Origin: Gammaproteobacteria bacterium
GTDB taxonomy: Bacteria > Pseudomonadota > Gammaproteobacteria > Eutrophobiales > Eutrophobiaceae
DNA: 64,000 bases
Reading direction: 5' to 3'
Assembly (NCBI GenBank): GCA_004297165.1
Contig: SCUJ01000001.1
Span: 154,142-218,141, forward strand
Shown one piece after another: positions 25,801-34,534 of this stretch. Under the pieces are notes generated by a model. It did no database searches, was not told the origin of the DNA, and was given only the letters and a program-made list of their open reading frames with translations. Position numbers and translations under genes: made by a program. Numbering within the stretch: the stretch's first letter is position 1; each line of letters begins with the position of its first letter.

Positions 25801-26746
25801 CGCCGGTGGCGGCGCCGGCCCAGGGGGAGATCGCGGTCGGGTGATTGTGGGTCTCCACCTTCATCAGGATATTGACCGCCTCGGGATGATAGCGGTAGCG
25901 GCGATCCCCTGGATCGGGGTGGAACCAGCTCGCGGGATATCCGGCCATGACCGCGGCGTTGTCCCGATATGCCGAGAGGACCCGCCCGGGGTTTTGCGCA
26001 TGGGTGTCGCGGATCATCCCGAACAGCGAGAGATCGGCGCGTTCGCCGTCCACGATCCAGCCGGCGTTGAAGATCTTGTGCCGGCAATGCTCGGAATTGG
26101 CCTGGGCGAACATCATCAATTCCACGTCCGTGGGGTTGCGTCCCAGACCCGCGAAGGACACTTCCAGATACTCGATCTCATCGGGCGAGAGGGCGAGGCC
26201 GAGGTCCCGGTTGGCCTGTTCCAGCGCCGCGCGCCCATGTTGCCGGAGATCGATATGGCGGAGCGGTTTCGCCGTTTGTTGTTGAAAGAGCCGTTCCGCC
26301 GCGCCAGTATCGGGCAGGATGATCTGCGTCATGCGGTCATGGAGCAGATCGCCTAAATGATGGCGCAGGGTGTTGAAATCCGGTGCTTCCCCGGTGAAGG
26401 CAAAGCGCCAGTGGATGCCGCGTTCGATACGGTGCAGGTCGGCGAGGCCGCTGTTATGCAGGATATCGGCGGCCTTGCTGCCCCAGGGGGAGATCGTGCC
26501 GGGGCGGGGAACGACGAGCAGGCACGCCATCGGTTCGCTGTCCCGATTGGCACTGCCGCAAGACCCATAGTCCAGCAGTCCGTTTATGCGTTCCCGCGAG
26601 GCCGGGTTGAGCTCGCCCCGCCAGTCGACGAAATGAATGAAATCGGCGTGGAGATCGAGCAGTCCGGGCAGTCTCTGCCGGGCGATATTGAGGATCCTGT
26701 CTTTCCTGAAATCCGAAAGCGCGTTACCACCGGGAAAGAGATGCAT
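22859..26746 (-). CDS. purL: Phosphoribosylformylglycinamidine synthase, large single-chain type
   Basis: Fourth step of purine synthesis: FGAR plus glutamine and ATP to FGAM. From ATG 26746 it has 1295 residues, the same as E. coli PurL. The single chain contains the N-terminal PurS-like region, two AIRS-type ATP-binding halves ([33 protein letters not shown]) and a C-terminal glutaminase with GVCNGCQML and a final MPHPERVF. A longer upstream reading frame exists but it is a shadow of the preceding gene. GAGG directly precedes the start, which lies two bases after the secretin-like gene's stop, so it ends the purB-led operon. Confidence 0.97.
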   Translation of the reverse strand: MHLFPGGNALSDFRKDRILNIARQRLPGLLDLHADFIHFVDWRGELNPASRERINGLLDYGSCGSANRDSEPMACLLVVPRPGTISPWGSKAADILHNSGLADLHRIERGIHWRFAFTGEAPDFNTLRHHLGDLLHDRMTQIILPDTGAAERLFQQQTAKPLRHIDLRQHGRAALEQANRDLGLALSPDEIEYLEVSFAGLGRNPTDVELMMFAQANSEHCRHKIFNAGWIVDGERADLSLFGMIRDTHAQNPGRVLSAYRDNAAVMAGYPASWFHPDPGDRRYRYHPEAVNILMKVETHNHPTAISPWAGAATGAGGEIRDEAATGIGGRPRAGLTGFSVSALQLPDLPQPWEERHGKPDRIVSALEIMLDGPLGAAAFNNEFGRPALCGYFRTYEHADPATGTIRGYHKPIMLAGGYGVIRDGHVAKRGLAPGVKIIVLGGPAMLIGLGGGAASSMTAGDSAAELDYASVQRDNAEMQRRCQEVINQCWAMGRENPIISIHDVGAGGLSNALPELVHDGGCGAAFELRAIPCDDEGMSPMEIWCNEAQERYVLAIGATAVDRFAALCRRERAPFAVVGETDATGRLVLSDRRHAEQPIDLPLQILLGQPPRLTRSAEHRPIRFDNPDLKDIELGAAVERVLQLPAVADKRFLITIGDRTVSGLVCRDQMVGPWQTPVADCAVTAASFDAWTGEAMATGERSPAAVIDPPASGRLALAEAITNICAARINRLEDIALSANWMAACGQGNEDTALYDTVRAVAELAIALGIAIPVGKDSLSMSTRWREDGRDKQVIAPLSVNITSFAAVSDIRLTLTPQLRDTGNETFLLLIDLSGGRNRLGGSALAQVFSQSGGPSADLDRPELLRAFFQSIQLLNEQGLLLAYHDRSDGGLIACLCEMAFASRRGIAIDLSIPDKAILPLLFNEEPGAVIQIEAQHLESARQTFLWSGLDAAHLQIVGQPDRDQRLRITNSGNLLFEARLSRLHALWSLTTFHMQSLRDNPETAREEYAGVQDEHDPGLSLTLGPQFPAPAAPGINVGKPPLIAILREQGVNGHVEMAAAFERAGFAPVDVHMSDLLEGRDSLRHYAGLAACGGFSYGDVLGAGGGWAKTILFNSRLLEEFQAFFERADSFGLGVCNGCQMLAGLRSLIPGAAHWPEFIQNASARFESRLVMVEVMESPSILTRNMQGSRLPLVVAHGEGLTSFRADSDPNMANPVLRFIDNHGRPATRYPANPNGSAGGWTGFTNADGRFTILMPHPERVFLAKQFSWLPSTWTSPDSPWLQLFRNAREWLD

Positions 26747-26748
26747 CC

Positions 26749-27558
26749 TCAGGGCACTTCCTCGACCAGGATGGCCATGGTCCGCTGTTCCTGATGCTGG
26801 TTCCGGGTGCTGTAGATCAGACCACTGTCCCGCCGGCTGGTCGCCTGATCGATGCCGCCCAGCATGATCCATTCTCCGAGGCGTCCCCGCACCGTGGTCT
26901 CGGCCTGCTGGATATCGAAGACGGGCTGGCCGCGATCAGTCACGCGCAGACGTTCCATCCGCGGCGATATATAAAGAGTGACTTCCGCGCCGCTCAAGAT
27001 CGGCAGGACATAGAATCCCGAACCGAGTTGATGGTATTCGACGGTGTCCTGCACGACGACGCCGTTGCCCGTGACCCACGCGTTCCGGTTCTCGATGGGA
27101 ACCGCCTGTCCGGTCTCGATGAAGGCGGGCTGGCCTTCCACGGTTTGCAGGCGGAAGTCGTTGTTGTCGGTATTCCCGGTGCTTGCGATCCCGGCGTCGA
27201 GCCGCAGATCGCCCTCTCGCCCGCGTGTCCCGGTCCGCCATTGCCCGGCGGCCCCCGCGGCGGCGTCTAGGCCGGTCGTAGCAATGTCCTGGCTGACCGT
27301 GATCATCAACCGGCGCAACGGCCGGTCCAGCGTCTCCAGGATCCGCTTGATGTCCTCGAGATTGGCGTCATCCGTCTTGACGATGAGTTGATCGTTCATG
27401 CCCGTGACGCTGCCACCTTCAGTCAGCAAGGGGCGGATGATCGGGACCAGTTCCTCCACCGTGCGGTGGTTCAAGGGGATGACTTCGACCCGCATCCCGG
27501 CCGCCGTCGCCGCCATTGCGCCAAGGCACACGATCAGCAGCGCCGCCAGGCGTCTCAC
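26749..27558 (-). CDS. Exported short secretin-like protein
   Basis: A 269-residue protein with an N-terminal signal peptide ([21 protein letters not shown]). An N1-type secretin ring domain follows: [21 protein letters not shown] and [13 protein letters not shown] ([20 protein letters not shown]), about 24-80. Then comes a region resembling the secretin core ([48 protein letters not shown]). It is far shorter than pilus or type II secretins and has no N0 domain, so an outer-membrane channel is doubtful. The GTG start overlaps the previous stop as GTGA. Function unknown; a periplasmic assembly or pilus-related role is possible. Confidence 0.75.
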   Translation of the reverse strand: MRRLAALLIVCLGAMAATAAGMRVEVIPLNHRTVEELVPIIRPLLTEGGSVTGMNDQLIVKTDDANLEDIKRILETLDRPLRRLMITVSQDIATTGLDAAAGAAGQWRTGTRGREGDLRLDAGIASTGNTDNNDFRLQTVEGQPAFIETGQAVPIENRNAWVTGNGVVVQDTVEYHQLGSGFYVLPILSGAEVTLYISPRMERLRVTDRGQPVFDIQQAETTVRGRLGEWIMLGGIDQATSRRDSGLIYSTRNQHQEQRTMAILVEEVP

Positions 27559-28067
27559 AGCACCAGCCTCCGGAAGTTGGGATTGGGCGCGGCCCGATCC
27601 CACATCTCGTCGAAGTCGCCAAGGAGATGACGGACCGCGCGGCGATCATTGAAGCTGAGCTTGCCGTCATAACGCTCGCAGTTTAACCGCTGGAGATAGC
27701 CGGTATGGTCGGCGATGAACAACTCCTGATTGAAGTGGTTGTATTCGCTGGCGGGTATCCGGCACTCTATAAAACTGCTGAGATCCATGGCGAGAGTGAC
27801 AAGTCGATGTCCGCGGCTGACGATGCTGTTGGTGTCAAAGCTCATGATCCGTATCCGGCTTCGGTGATTGCGCAGGATGAGATCCTTCACGGCCTCGGTG
27901 AATTCGGGGGTGTCATAGACCTCCGGGTTCAGGTCGCGGCTGACGATATTCAATGCGCGCCGGGCCTGCCGGGCCATTTGCACCGTGGCCAGGCGGTTCT
28001 CCTCCCGGGTTTCGATCGGGATGGTGTCCTCGGTGCGGCCTAATACAAAATCGTCGAAACTGGTCAT
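27555..28067 (-). CDS. PLD-like domain protein of unknown function
   Basis: A 170-residue cytoplasmic protein without signal or membrane segments. The pattern ATVQMARQARRALNIVSRDL, then YDTPEFTEAVKDLIL, SRIRIMSFDT and a final [21 protein letters not shown] resembles a phospholipase-D-like half domain, in which DNA or lipid ends are often handled, but I see no intact HxKxxxxD motif, so catalysis is doubtful. It overlaps purB upstream and the secretin-like gene downstream by four bases each, so it belongs to the purB-purL operon. I recall similar proteins in this neighbourhood in other gammaproteobacteria; function is unknown. Confidence 0.6.
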   Translation of the reverse strand: MTSFDDFVLGRTEDTIPIETREENRLATVQMARQARRALNIVSRDLNPEVYDTPEFTEAVKDLILRNHRSRIRIMSFDTNSIVSRGHRLVTLAMDLSSFIECRIPASEYNHFNQELFIADHTGYLQRLNCERYDGKLSFNDRRAVRHLLGDFDEMWDRAAPNPNFRRLVL

Positions 28068-29491
28068 GTCTCAGGGGGATCCGGTTCGTTTTGCGTATGC
28101 ACAAGTTTAGCGAAGCGCGCGCAGATTTGTCTTGCCTGCGATTCGGCATTGCCGGTGTAGCCGCGCGGCGTCAATTCCAGCAGGCGTTGTCTGTCGCTGT
28201 CCGGCATTTCCAGCGAGGCAATGAACTCGTGCATGGCCTCGCGCGACAGCGCGCGGCCCCGGGTCAGATTTTTCAGGGTCTCGTAGGCATCGCCCGCGCC
28301 GCGCCGGCGCATGATCGTCTGCACGGCCTCCGCCAGCACCTCCCAGGCGTCGGCGAGATCCGCCTCCAGCCGCTCCGGCATCGCCTCCAGTTTGGCGAGT
28401 CCCTTGCGACAGGATTGGATGGCCAGCAGGCTGTGCGCGATGGCCGTGCCGATGCTCCGGATCGCCGTGGAATCGGAAAGGTCGCGCTGCCAGCGCGATA
28501 TGGGCAGTTTTTCCGCGAGATGCCCGAGGATGCTGTTGGCGAGCCCCAGATTGCCTTCGGCGTTTTCGAAGTCGATGGGGTTGATCTTGTGCGGCATGGT
28601 GGAGGAGCCGATCTCCCCGGCCACCGGCCGCTGCCGGAAATAGCCGAGCGAGATGTAGGCCCACAGGTCGCGGCAGAGGTCCAGCAGGACGGTGTTGATC
28701 CGGCAGAGCGCATGAAAGTACTCCGCGAGGTAATCGTGGGACTCGATCTGCGTGGTGTGCGGGTTCCAGTCGAGCCCCAGCGATTCGACAAAGGTGCGCG
28801 ACAACTTCGGCCAGTCAAGATCGGGGCACGCGATGAGATGGGCGTTGTAATTGCCTACTGCACCGTTCAGTTTCCCCAGCAGCGGCTGTGCGATAAGTTG
28901 TTCGATCTGGCGTTGCAGGCGGTGTACGAAGACCCCGATCTCCTTGCCGAGCGTGGTCGGCGTGGCCGCCTGCCCGTGGGTGCGCGAGAGCATCGGTTGT
29001 CCGGCCTGGGACTCCGCCAGCGTCGTGAGATCCCGGCCCAGATCGAGACAGGCGGGCAACAGGTGCAACCGGCGCGCATCCCGCAGCATCAGGGCGTGAC
29101 AGAGGTTGTTGATATCCTCGGAGGTGCAGGCGAAATGGAGGAACTGCGTTGCACCGGCGAGTTCGGCATGTTCGCTGCAACGCTCCCGCAGGTAATATTC
29201 GACCGCCTTGACGTCATGATTCGTACGTCGCTCAATCGCCTTGATGCGATCAGCATCGGCCGCGGAGAAGCCGGCGGCTATCCCTTCGAGGTATGCCTGC
29301 GCGTCGTGGGAGAGTTCGGGACATTCGGGCAGACCGGGGTGCGCCGCGAGCGCCTCCAGCCAGCGGACCTCCACCAGGGTCCGGTATCTCATCAACCCGT
29401 ATTCGCTGAATATCTCGCGCAGTGGCGCCGTCTTGCCGCCATAGCGGCCGTCGATGGGCGAGATGGCCGATAATTCATTCAATTCCATCAA
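28064..29491 (-). CDS. purB: Adenylosuccinate lyase
   Basis: Cleaves SAICAR and adenylosuccinate in purine synthesis, releasing fumarate. The 475 residues follow the E. coli enzyme closely from MELNELSAISPIDGRYG onward, with TNHDVKAVEYYLRE, HFACTSEDINNL, the SRTHGQAATPTTLGKE catalytic segment and the mobile signature GSSTMPHKINPIDFEN. A tandem Met at the start leaves 29491 or 29488 possible. It heads a minus-strand operon with the PLD-like, secretin-like and purL genes, joined by four-base overlaps. PurB and PurL are therefore co-transcribed, with two uncharacterised genes between them. Confidence 0.97.
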   Translation of the reverse strand: MMELNELSAISPIDGRYGGKTAPLREIFSEYGLMRYRTLVEVRWLEALAAHPGLPECPELSHDAQAYLEGIAAGFSAADADRIKAIERRTNHDVKAVEYYLRERCSEHAELAGATQFLHFACTSEDINNLCHALMLRDARRLHLLPACLDLGRDLTTLAESQAGQPMLSRTHGQAATPTTLGKEIGVFVHRLQRQIEQLIAQPLLGKLNGAVGNYNAHLIACPDLDWPKLSRTFVESLGLDWNPHTTQIESHDYLAEYFHALCRINTVLLDLCRDLWAYISLGYFRQRPVAGEIGSSTMPHKINPIDFENAEGNLGLANSILGHLAEKLPISRWQRDLSDSTAIRSIGTAIAHSLLAIQSCRKGLAKLEAMPERLEADLADAWEVLAEAVQTIMRRRGAGDAYETLKNLTRGRALSREAMHEFIASLEMPDSDRQRLLELTPRGYTGNAESQARQICARFAKLVHTQNEPDPPET

Positions 29492-29590
29492 TCTGATTCC
29501 ATGGGCTCGAGGCGCGGATTGGGGTTATGTTCATGGCGGCGATATGATAACGTAAACCAACGCCAACCACACCGCCCAGCCTCAGCCCCG

Positions 29591-30631
29591 ATGAACCAGC
29601 TCCGCATGATCCAGCCCGACGATTTTCACGTGCATCTGCGGGATGGCGACTGCCTCGCGCGCACCGTGCCCGACACGGCCGCCCGTTTCGGCCGGGCCGT
29701 GGTCATGCCCAATCTCTCCCCGCCGGTGACCACGGTCGCCCAGGCCGCGGACTACCGGGAGCGCATCCTGAAGCATGTGCCCGATGGCGCCGCGTTCGAA
29801 CCCCTGATGACGCTCTATCTGACCGAGACGACCCCGCCGGCAGAGATCCGGAGACTCAAGGAGAGCGGCTTCGTGCGCGCGGTGAAATACTATCCGGCCG
29901 GGGCCACCACTCATTCCGCGGCTGGAGTTAAGACCATCGAGAAGGTTTACGGGGTAATCGAGGCCATGGCCGAGCTTCAGGTCCCTCTGCTGATCCATGG
30001 CGAGGTCACGGATACGGAGGTCGATCATTTCGATCGCGAGGCGGTGTTCATCGACCGGATCCTCGCGCCCTTGCTGGTCCGGTTTCCGCAACTGCGGGTC
30101 GTGTTCGAACACATCACCACCCGCGAGGCGGTTGACTTCGTCGACCAGGGGCCGGCATCGCTGGGCGCGACCATCACGGCTCATCATCTGCTGTATAACC
30201 GGAATGCCCTGTTCGAGGACGGGATCCGGCCTCATTATTACTGTCGCCCGCTGCTCAAGGCGGAAGGCCACCGCAAGGCCCTGGTCGCGGCGGCGACCGG
30301 GGACTGCGCACGATTTTTCCTTGGCACCGACAGCGCCCCGCACGCGCGCCGTGACAAGGAATCCGCCTGCGGCTGCGCCGGGATCTATTCCGCGCCGTAT
30401 GCCCTGGAATTCTATGCCGAGGTCTTTGCGAACGCGGGCCGCCTCGATCGTATGGAGTCCTTCGCCAGCCGCAACGGGGCGGCCTTTTACGGATTGCCGC
30501 TCAACCAAAGGCGCTGCGTGCTAATCCGGGAAAACCAGCGAATTCCCGACGCCCTCCCCTTCGGCGGAGAGACCGTCATCCCGTTGCGCGCGGGCGGGAC
30601 GTGCGCCTGGAGGGCGAGCGCGGATGAGTGA
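29591..30631 (+). CDS. pyrC: Dihydroorotase
   Basis: Third pyrimidine step: cyclises carbamoyl aspartate to dihydroorotate. From ATG 29591 it has 346 residues, matching the class II E. coli-type enzyme. Zinc ligands are in [11 protein letters not shown], the carboxylated lysine is in [13 protein letters not shown], and [17 protein letters not shown] and [13 protein letters not shown] supply the remaining metal and catalytic residues. An upstream in-frame extension is possible but has no family similarity. The start has only a weak ribosome site. It overlaps rnt by eight bases and is divergent from purB. Confidence 0.96.
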   Translation: MNQLRMIQPDDFHVHLRDGDCLARTVPDTAARFGRAVVMPNLSPPVTTVAQAADYRERILKHVPDGAAFEPLMTLYLTETTPPAEIRRLKESGFVRAVKYYPAGATTHSAAGVKTIEKVYGVIEAMAELQVPLLIHGEVTDTEVDHFDREAVFIDRILAPLLVRFPQLRVVFEHITTREAVDFVDQGPASLGATITAHHLLYNRNALFEDGIRPHYYCRPLLKAEGHRKALVAAATGDCARFFLGTDSAPHARRDKESACGCAGIYSAPYALEFYAEVFANAGRLDRMESFASRNGAAFYGLPLNQRRCVLIRENQRIPDALPFGGETVIPLRAGGTCAWRASADE

Positions 30632-31256
30632 GGTTCAGATTGAACCGGGCGCCGTCGCCGGTCGGTTCCGGGGCTACATGCCGGTGGTCATCGATGTCGA
30701 GACCGCCGGTTTCAACGCCGCGACCGACGCCCTGCTCGAAGTGGCGGCCGTGCTGCTGCATGTGGATGAGGCCGGGAAATGGCAGCCTGGCTTTACAATC
30801 ACCCGGCATATCCATCCCTTCCCCGGCGCCAATCTGGACAAGGCCTCGCTCGATTTCACCGGCATCGATCCGCATCATCCCTTCCGCAAAGAGATCGCGG
30901 TGGATGAGAAGGACGCACTGCACGATATCTTCAAGGTGGTGCGGCAGAATATCCGGGACAACGGCTGCAAGCGCGCCATCCTGGTGGGGCACAACGCCTT
31001 CTTCGACCTGGGATTTATCAACGCCGCGGTCGCCCGCACCGGCATCAAACGTAATCCTTTTCATCCCTTCAGCACCTTCGATACGGTCTCGCTCGCGGGG
31101 CTTGCCTATGGCCAGACCGTGCTCTCGCGGTCGGTCGAAGCGGCGGGTCTCGTCTGGGACAGCGGCAGCGCGCACGCGGCCTACTACGATGCGGAAAAGA
31201 CCGCCGAACTCTTCTGCGCGATCGTGAATCTCTGGCGCGATCGTCTCGGCGCTTGA
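30624..31256 (+). CDS. rnt: Ribonuclease T
   Basis: DEDDh 3'-to-5' exoribonuclease that trims tRNA and other stable RNA ends. The 210 residues show Exo I in [21 protein letters not shown], Exo II in [16 protein letters not shown] and Exo III in [20 protein letters not shown]-like text ([14 protein letters not shown]) and [12 protein letters not shown] are family-specific and argue against the DNA polymerase III epsilon subunit. It starts inside the last codons of pyrC. Confidence 0.95.
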   Translation: MSEVQIEPGAVAGRFRGYMPVVIDVETAGFNAATDALLEVAAVLLHVDEAGKWQPGFTITRHIHPFPGANLDKASLDFTGIDPHHPFRKEIAVDEKDALHDIFKVVRQNIRDNGCKRAILVGHNAFFDLGFINAAVARTGIKRNPFHPFSTFDTVSLAGLAYGQTVLSRSVEAAGLVWDSGSAHAAYYDAEKTAELFCAIVNLWRDRLGA

Positions 31257-31281
31257 TCCGGAGGTCACTGCCCGCGCTGTC

Positions 31282-31998
31282 ATGTGTCTGATCCTCATCG
31301 CCCTGAATCGACATCCGGATCTGCCCCTGATCGTCGCGGCCAACCGCGACGAATTTCACTCACGCCCAACCCAACCCCTGGGGTTCTGGCAGGATCGACC
31401 CGCGCTGCTCGCGGGCCGCGACCTGGAGGCAGGCGGGACCTGGCTCGGCGTGGCTCGCGGCGGACGGCTCGCGGCGGTCACCAACATCCGTGGCGAAACG
31501 CCAGGTAAAAGGGGGGAACGGTCGCGGGGGGCGCTGGCCGTGGAATATCTCACCGGCAACCTCGACGCGGCGGAATACATGCAGAGTGTTGCAGCCGAAC
31601 GCGGCTTATACGGACCCTTCAATCTGGTCTTGTATGAACAGGGCTGCCTGCATGCCTGCGGCAGCGTGACGCCGCCTGCATGCCACACGTCCGGGTTGCA
31701 CGCCATCAGCAACGGGGCGCTGGATGAACCCTGGCCGCGATCGGAACGCGGTCTCGCGGGGCTTACGCGGATCCTGGATTCGGATGATTTCGCACGGGAG
31801 GAGGCCTATCTCGATCTGCTGGCTGATCGAACCACCGGAATGCCAGAACCGCCCCTCTTCATCCTGGGCGATCGCTACGGCACACGCTGTTCCAGCGTGA
31901 TTCTGCGGACAGCCGCCGGGAGTCTGAGTTTCGTCGAACGCAGTTTCCGCGCGGACGGGACGGAAGGAGAGACTAGGAGATTTGAGATTGTTTGTTAA
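31282..31998 (+). CDS. NRDE (TANGO2-like) family protein
   Basis: A 238-residue protein of the NRDE family, named for the conserved AANRDEF motif, here at about residues 18-24, following MCLILIALNRHPDLPLIV with the conserved Cys2. DRPALLAGRDLEAGGTWLGV and AVTNIRGE are further family blocks. An N-terminal Cys2 hints at Ntn-hydrolase-like processing, but no activity is established for bacterial members; the eukaryotic relative TANGO2 has been tied to heme and lipid handling. It follows rnt by 25 bases and is the last gene before the accessory island. Confidence 0.88.
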   Translation: MCLILIALNRHPDLPLIVAANRDEFHSRPTQPLGFWQDRPALLAGRDLEAGGTWLGVARGGRLAAVTNIRGETPGKRGERSRGALAVEYLTGNLDAAEYMQSVAAERGLYGPFNLVLYEQGCLHACGSVTPPACHTSGLHAISNGALDEPWPRSERGLAGLTRILDSDDFAREEAYLDLLADRTTGMPEPPLFILGDRYGTRCSSVILRTAAGSLSFVERSFRADGTEGETRRFEIVC

Positions 31999-32031
31999 GA
32001 AACCTCTGAACGAGTGCCAAACTCAATTGGT

Positions 32032-32156
32032 CGTCTTTCCGGCGAAAGCGACCCGCAGGAAGTGGGAAATGTCGCGAGAGGACAGGAAGTCCGGAGCGAC
32101 CGGAATCCAGTCTAAAACAATTGTTTACTGGATGCCGGGTCAAGCCCGGCAAGACG
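32032..32156. repeat. MITE-like palindromic element
   Basis: The 125-base segment has imperfect terminal inverted repeats, CGTCTTTCCGG (32032-32042) and CCGGCAAGACG (32146-32156), one mismatch in eleven. An inner nested palindrome pairs ATCCAGT (32105-32111) with ACTGGAT (32127-32133) around AAACAATTGTTT. The 'TTCCGGCGAAAGC...AATCCAG...CTGGATGCCGGGTCAAGCCCGGCA' phrasing is a well-known intergenic repeat type in proteobacteria. It codes for nothing and sits at the left edge of the 32-34.5 kb island. Confidence 0.65.
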
Positions 32157-32213
32157 GGAGAGATACTTTTGCAGAGGTTCCTTATAGTGTACTGCTGTGA
32201 TACTCTTTTTTTT

Positions 32214-32429
32214 ATGATCAGCGTAATCGACATCAATCCGGAAATTTTAGGGGGAACGCCTGTATTTAAAGGCACGCGGGTTCCTATTCAGAACCTGTTT
32301 GATTACATTGAAGGCGACGAATCCCTGGACGGATTCCTCGATGATTTTCCTTCTGTTTCAAGACAACAGGTAATCCAACTCCTCGAAGACCTCAAAGCCC
32401 AAGCTATTAATCCGCCGAAAGCCGCGTGA
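32214..32429 (+). CDS. DUF433 protein, probable antitoxin
   Basis: A 71-residue DUF433 protein. The hallmark GTPVFKGTRVPIQNLFDYIEGDESLDGFLDDFP (about 13-45) is a helix-turn-helix-like domain found next to PIN-like DUF5615 genes in predicted VapBC-type toxin-antitoxin modules. The ATG at 32214 is preferred since the sequence upstream in frame lacks family similarity. The ribosome site is poor, with only T-rich sequence before the ATG. The stop overlaps the next gene by four bases (GTGA), as expected for a paired module. Confidence 0.85.
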   Translation: MISVIDINPEILGGTPVFKGTRVPIQNLFDYIEGDESLDGFLDDFPSVSRQQVIQLLEDLKAQAINPPKAA

Positions 32430-32746
32430 AAGTCCTGCTGGATGAATGTGTCCCCAGAAAGTTCGCTGCACTACTGCCTGGACATTCGGTAACTACTGTT
32501 GTTCAAGCCGGGTGGAAAGGCATCGCCAACGGCGAACTCCTCAAAACCGCATCCGAAAACTTCGATGTTTTCATAAGCGTCGACAGAAACATCTCTTTTC
32601 AACTGAACGTTTATGCCGTTCCTGTGGCCATTATCGTTATTCACTCGCTTTCAACCAGGTTGAAAGACATCCAGAAATTTGCCCCTGCCGTACTAAAAAT
32701 CCTCGAACAGCCACTAACAAAGAATTTTTATCATGTGGGCGACTGA
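32426..32746 (+). CDS. DUF5615 PIN-like protein, probable toxin
   Basis: A 106-residue protein of the DUF5615 PIN-like family: N-terminal MKVLLDECVPRKFAALLPGH supplies the first acidic residues (D6, E7), and FDVFISVDRNISFQLN the third acidic site. These are the positions of PIN ribonuclease carboxylates, so RNA cleavage is plausible but unproved. Start is GTG 32426, overlapping the DUF433 stop. Pairing with DUF433 is the usual arrangement of a toxin-antitoxin-like module. It stands in a small accessory island between housekeeping genes. Confidence 0.82.
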   Translation: MKVLLDECVPRKFAALLPGHSVTTVVQAGWKGIANGELLKTASENFDVFISVDRNISFQLNVYAVPVAIIVIHSLSTRLKDIQKFAPAVLKILEQPLTKNFYHVGD

Positions 32747-32807
32747 TGATCGCTACGGAAGTGTGGCGAGGCAAGGTATTTGGAGTGTTTTGTCGGGGGG
32801 CACTTGG

Positions 32808-32833
32808 TGTACTCTTGTACGGCATCCCCGTAC
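32808..32833 (+). promoter_or_regulatory. Possible antitoxin operator with TGTAC sites
   Basis: TGTAC occurs at 32808-32812 and 32816-32820 and GTAC at 32830-32833, just upstream of the Phd/YefM gene. E. coli YefM-YoeB binds repeats with a TGTACA core, so autoregulation here is conceivable. The match is short and unverified. Confidence 0.3.
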
Positions 32834-32850
32834 GCCTGAGATCGAGTTTT

Positions 32851-33099
32851 ATGAGCACTGTAAGCGTCAACCAGTTTAGAGATAACCTGGAACGCCTGGT
32901 GGAGAAGGCCATTAACAACCACGAGCCGCTCAGGGTTACGCGCCGCACTGGCGAAGACTTTGTCGTGCTCAGCGCCGAGGATTGGGAAAGAGAGCAGGAA
33001 ACTCTTTATGTTCTGCAGAATAGCGACCTCATGAAACAGATTGCCGCTTCCCAGACAACGCACCGCAGAAGTAAAAAGGCGGTAGATTTATTTTATTGA
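32851..33099 (+). CDS. Phd/YefM-family antitoxin, apparently orphan
   Basis: An 82-residue antitoxin: MSTVSVNQFRDNLERLVEKA (N-terminal DNA-binding dimer domain), then HEPLRVTRRTGEDFVVLSAEDWEREQETLYVLQN, the typical YefM/Phd core. The C-terminal tail ends KKAVDLFY. The usual YoeB/Txe toxin gene is missing: only 27 bases separate its stop from the stop of a convergent unrelated gene. The last codons and the stop lie within a long perfect palindrome (33075-33118), so the tail may have been rewritten by a repeat insertion. It may be a remnant or act on a toxin elsewhere. Confidence 0.85.
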   Translation: MSTVSVNQFRDNLERLVEKAINNHEPLRVTRRTGEDFVVLSAEDWEREQETLYVLQNSDLMKQIAASQTTHRRSKKAVDLFY

Positions 33100-33118
33100 A
33101 AATAAATCTACCGCCTTT
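33075..33118. repeat. Perfect 20-bp REP-like palindrome over the antitoxin 3' end
   Basis: Bases 33075-33094 and 33099-33118 are exact reverse complements with a four-base loop; the core is GATTTATTTT / AAAATAAATC flanked by CGGTA/TACCG. The antitoxin TGA stop (33097-33099) falls in the loop. The same GATTTATTTT...AAAATAAAT core recurs at 62442-62495. It would also fold as a bidirectional terminator between the convergent genes. Confidence 0.85.
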
Positions 33119-33126
33119 AGACCTTT

Positions 33127-34131
33127 TCACATCTGTGTACACCTTTGTAAGCGATCGATTAGAGCGATTGCCTCGGCTCTTGGCGGACCAAGCTCATGGT
33201 GCGCAATGTCCCCAGCCCCAGATTCAATTCGACCGATCAAGCGCTCAAACATTTCGCGGAACGCTCCTTCAGCTCGTTCGGTGAAGGCGTGTATCGTTTT
33301 CAACTGATCCATCTTGAACAGGCCAAGCTCGACGTGCCCAACGTCAATTTCATTGCGCAATGCCATCGCAGGTAAGAAATCGCATTCTATGCGGTCGTCC
33401 GGAAAACCGAGAGTAGAGAGCCCAGTCCGGGCCGCGTCACGGGTGCGGCCATCTCCGGCCGGCGGAAATATCACTTCAAGGGACTTTGCCAAGTTCAGCA
33501 CAACTTCGGCCACGAACTCACCCGCTATGGAACTCGCCCGGGCCAGTCTACACGCCACATGAAAATAATGGAGTCCAGCAACAAGACGACGCCGGTGCAA
33601 CTCGGAAATAATTCCCATCCGCTCCCAAGCTTTTGCGAATCTCTCTTCCTGATGCTGCTGAGTTGTCGTTCGAAACTCCATATGCCATCTATCCAACTCC
33701 CATCGAAAGCTCGCCGATCCAACCTTTCCATCGACCCTCTCTATGTATGGGGGGTCCGCGAATGGAATATTGATGAGAGAAGGAAGCGCGAAATAGATGC
33801 TCTCGATCATCTCTTGCATTTCCGTTACCGAGGCAAACTGCTGTGACACCGTAAGAGTAGTTCCCGAAAGACGCAGAATCCTGGTTGGAGCTTCAATCGT
33901 GACATCAAGGGGCGAAAGCGGTTCCTTCGACTCGATCATATGCTGGCCAGAGTTGGCATTGAACAGAGCCGATGCGGCCACTGCCTTAACAGCCGTTCGC
34001 CCCCCGCCTGCTTGCGCGCCAAAAGGCTGGGGAGGCTGAAAATGGAAGCAAATCTTGCACAATGCTGGAAAGATCAATTGCTCGCCTGCTGCGTGTTTAA
34101 AAATGCGAGGACGTATCTGGTACGTGAGCAC
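33127..34131 (-). CDS. Unrecognised protein with a HEPN-like RNxxxxxH motif
   Basis: A 334-residue soluble protein I cannot assign to a named family. The N-terminal 60 residues are Cys/Gly/Ala rich, about 70-165 look beta/alpha, and about 165-330 are helical. In the helical part FLPAMALRNEIDVGHVELG contains R259-N260 ... H266, an R-N-x5-H arrangement like the R-x4-6-H active motif of HEPN ribonucleases and ApeA-like proteins. The GTG start at 34131 is supported by AGGAGG five bases upstream. It lies beside toxin-antitoxin genes in an island of lower G+C. An RNA-targeting defence or stress role is inferred from one motif and context. Confidence 0.55.
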   Translation of the reverse strand: MLTYQIRPRIFKHAAGEQLIFPALCKICFHFQPPQPFGAQAGGGRTAVKAVAASALFNANSGQHMIESKEPLSPLDVTIEAPTRILRLSGTTLTVSQQFASVTEMQEMIESIYFALPSLINIPFADPPYIERVDGKVGSASFRWELDRWHMEFRTTTQQHQEERFAKAWERMGIISELHRRRLVAGLHYFHVACRLARASSIAGEFVAEVVLNLAKSLEVIFPPAGDGRTRDAARTGLSTLGFPDDRIECDFLPAMALRNEIDVGHVELGLFKMDQLKTIHAFTERAEGAFREMFERLIGRIESGAGDIAHHELGPPRAEAIALIDRLQRCTQM

Positions 34132-34534
34132 AGTTACCTCCTGGTGCTAACTAGGGTTTATCGGACACCTTGTCCGATAAGATTCTATTGGGGCGTAAGC
34201 GGACATCTGTGCAACCTCCTTATTATTTCTTTCCGCTACCTTGAGGTCAGAGTATAGGCAGCGTTTATTCAGAGTGTCCAGGTAGGTTTATCGGGCATTT
34301 TCCTGTCTTGGCGTGCTGTGCGTCTTGGCGAGAGTTCTTCATGTTGGGGTTCGTTTCACTCACCACCAACCTACCGCTAAAGCATTTCCCTCATCCCCGG
34401 CCCTTGGGCCGCCTGCTCCCGGCGCGGCCAACCGACTACATCCATGTAGTCGTCTCCCGGAGGGCGAAGGGAGATTGTTCAGGCGGCTCGCAGCCGACAA
34501 ATGACAATCCTTGTGTGATGCAAACTGGCGTGGT
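34132..34534. other. Repeat-rich gap at the right edge of the island
   Basis: No supported gene lies in these 403 bases. A perfect 10-bp palindrome, TTATCGGACA (34158-34167) with TGTCCGATAA (34171-34180), is followed by a variant TTTATCGGGCA near 34290. A run resembling CGTCTTGGCGAGA (about 34321-34333) matches part of the repeat at 54993-55074. Short open frames here show no codon preference or family similarity. Confidence 0.6.
34408..34487. repeat. Cruciform-forming repeat
   Basis: GCCGCCTG (34408-34415) pairs with CAGGCGGC (34480-34487), and nested inside GACTACAT (34434-34441) pairs with ATGTAGTC (34444-34451) over a two-base loop. The nested symmetry over 80 bases suggests a miniature inverted-repeat element or its remnant. 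It lies 3' of mtaD and might also terminate that transcript. Confidence 0.5.

Noticed and set aside
23696..26356. 886-codon antisense frame over purL
   Set aside because: Shadow of a gene with full-length PurL similarity.
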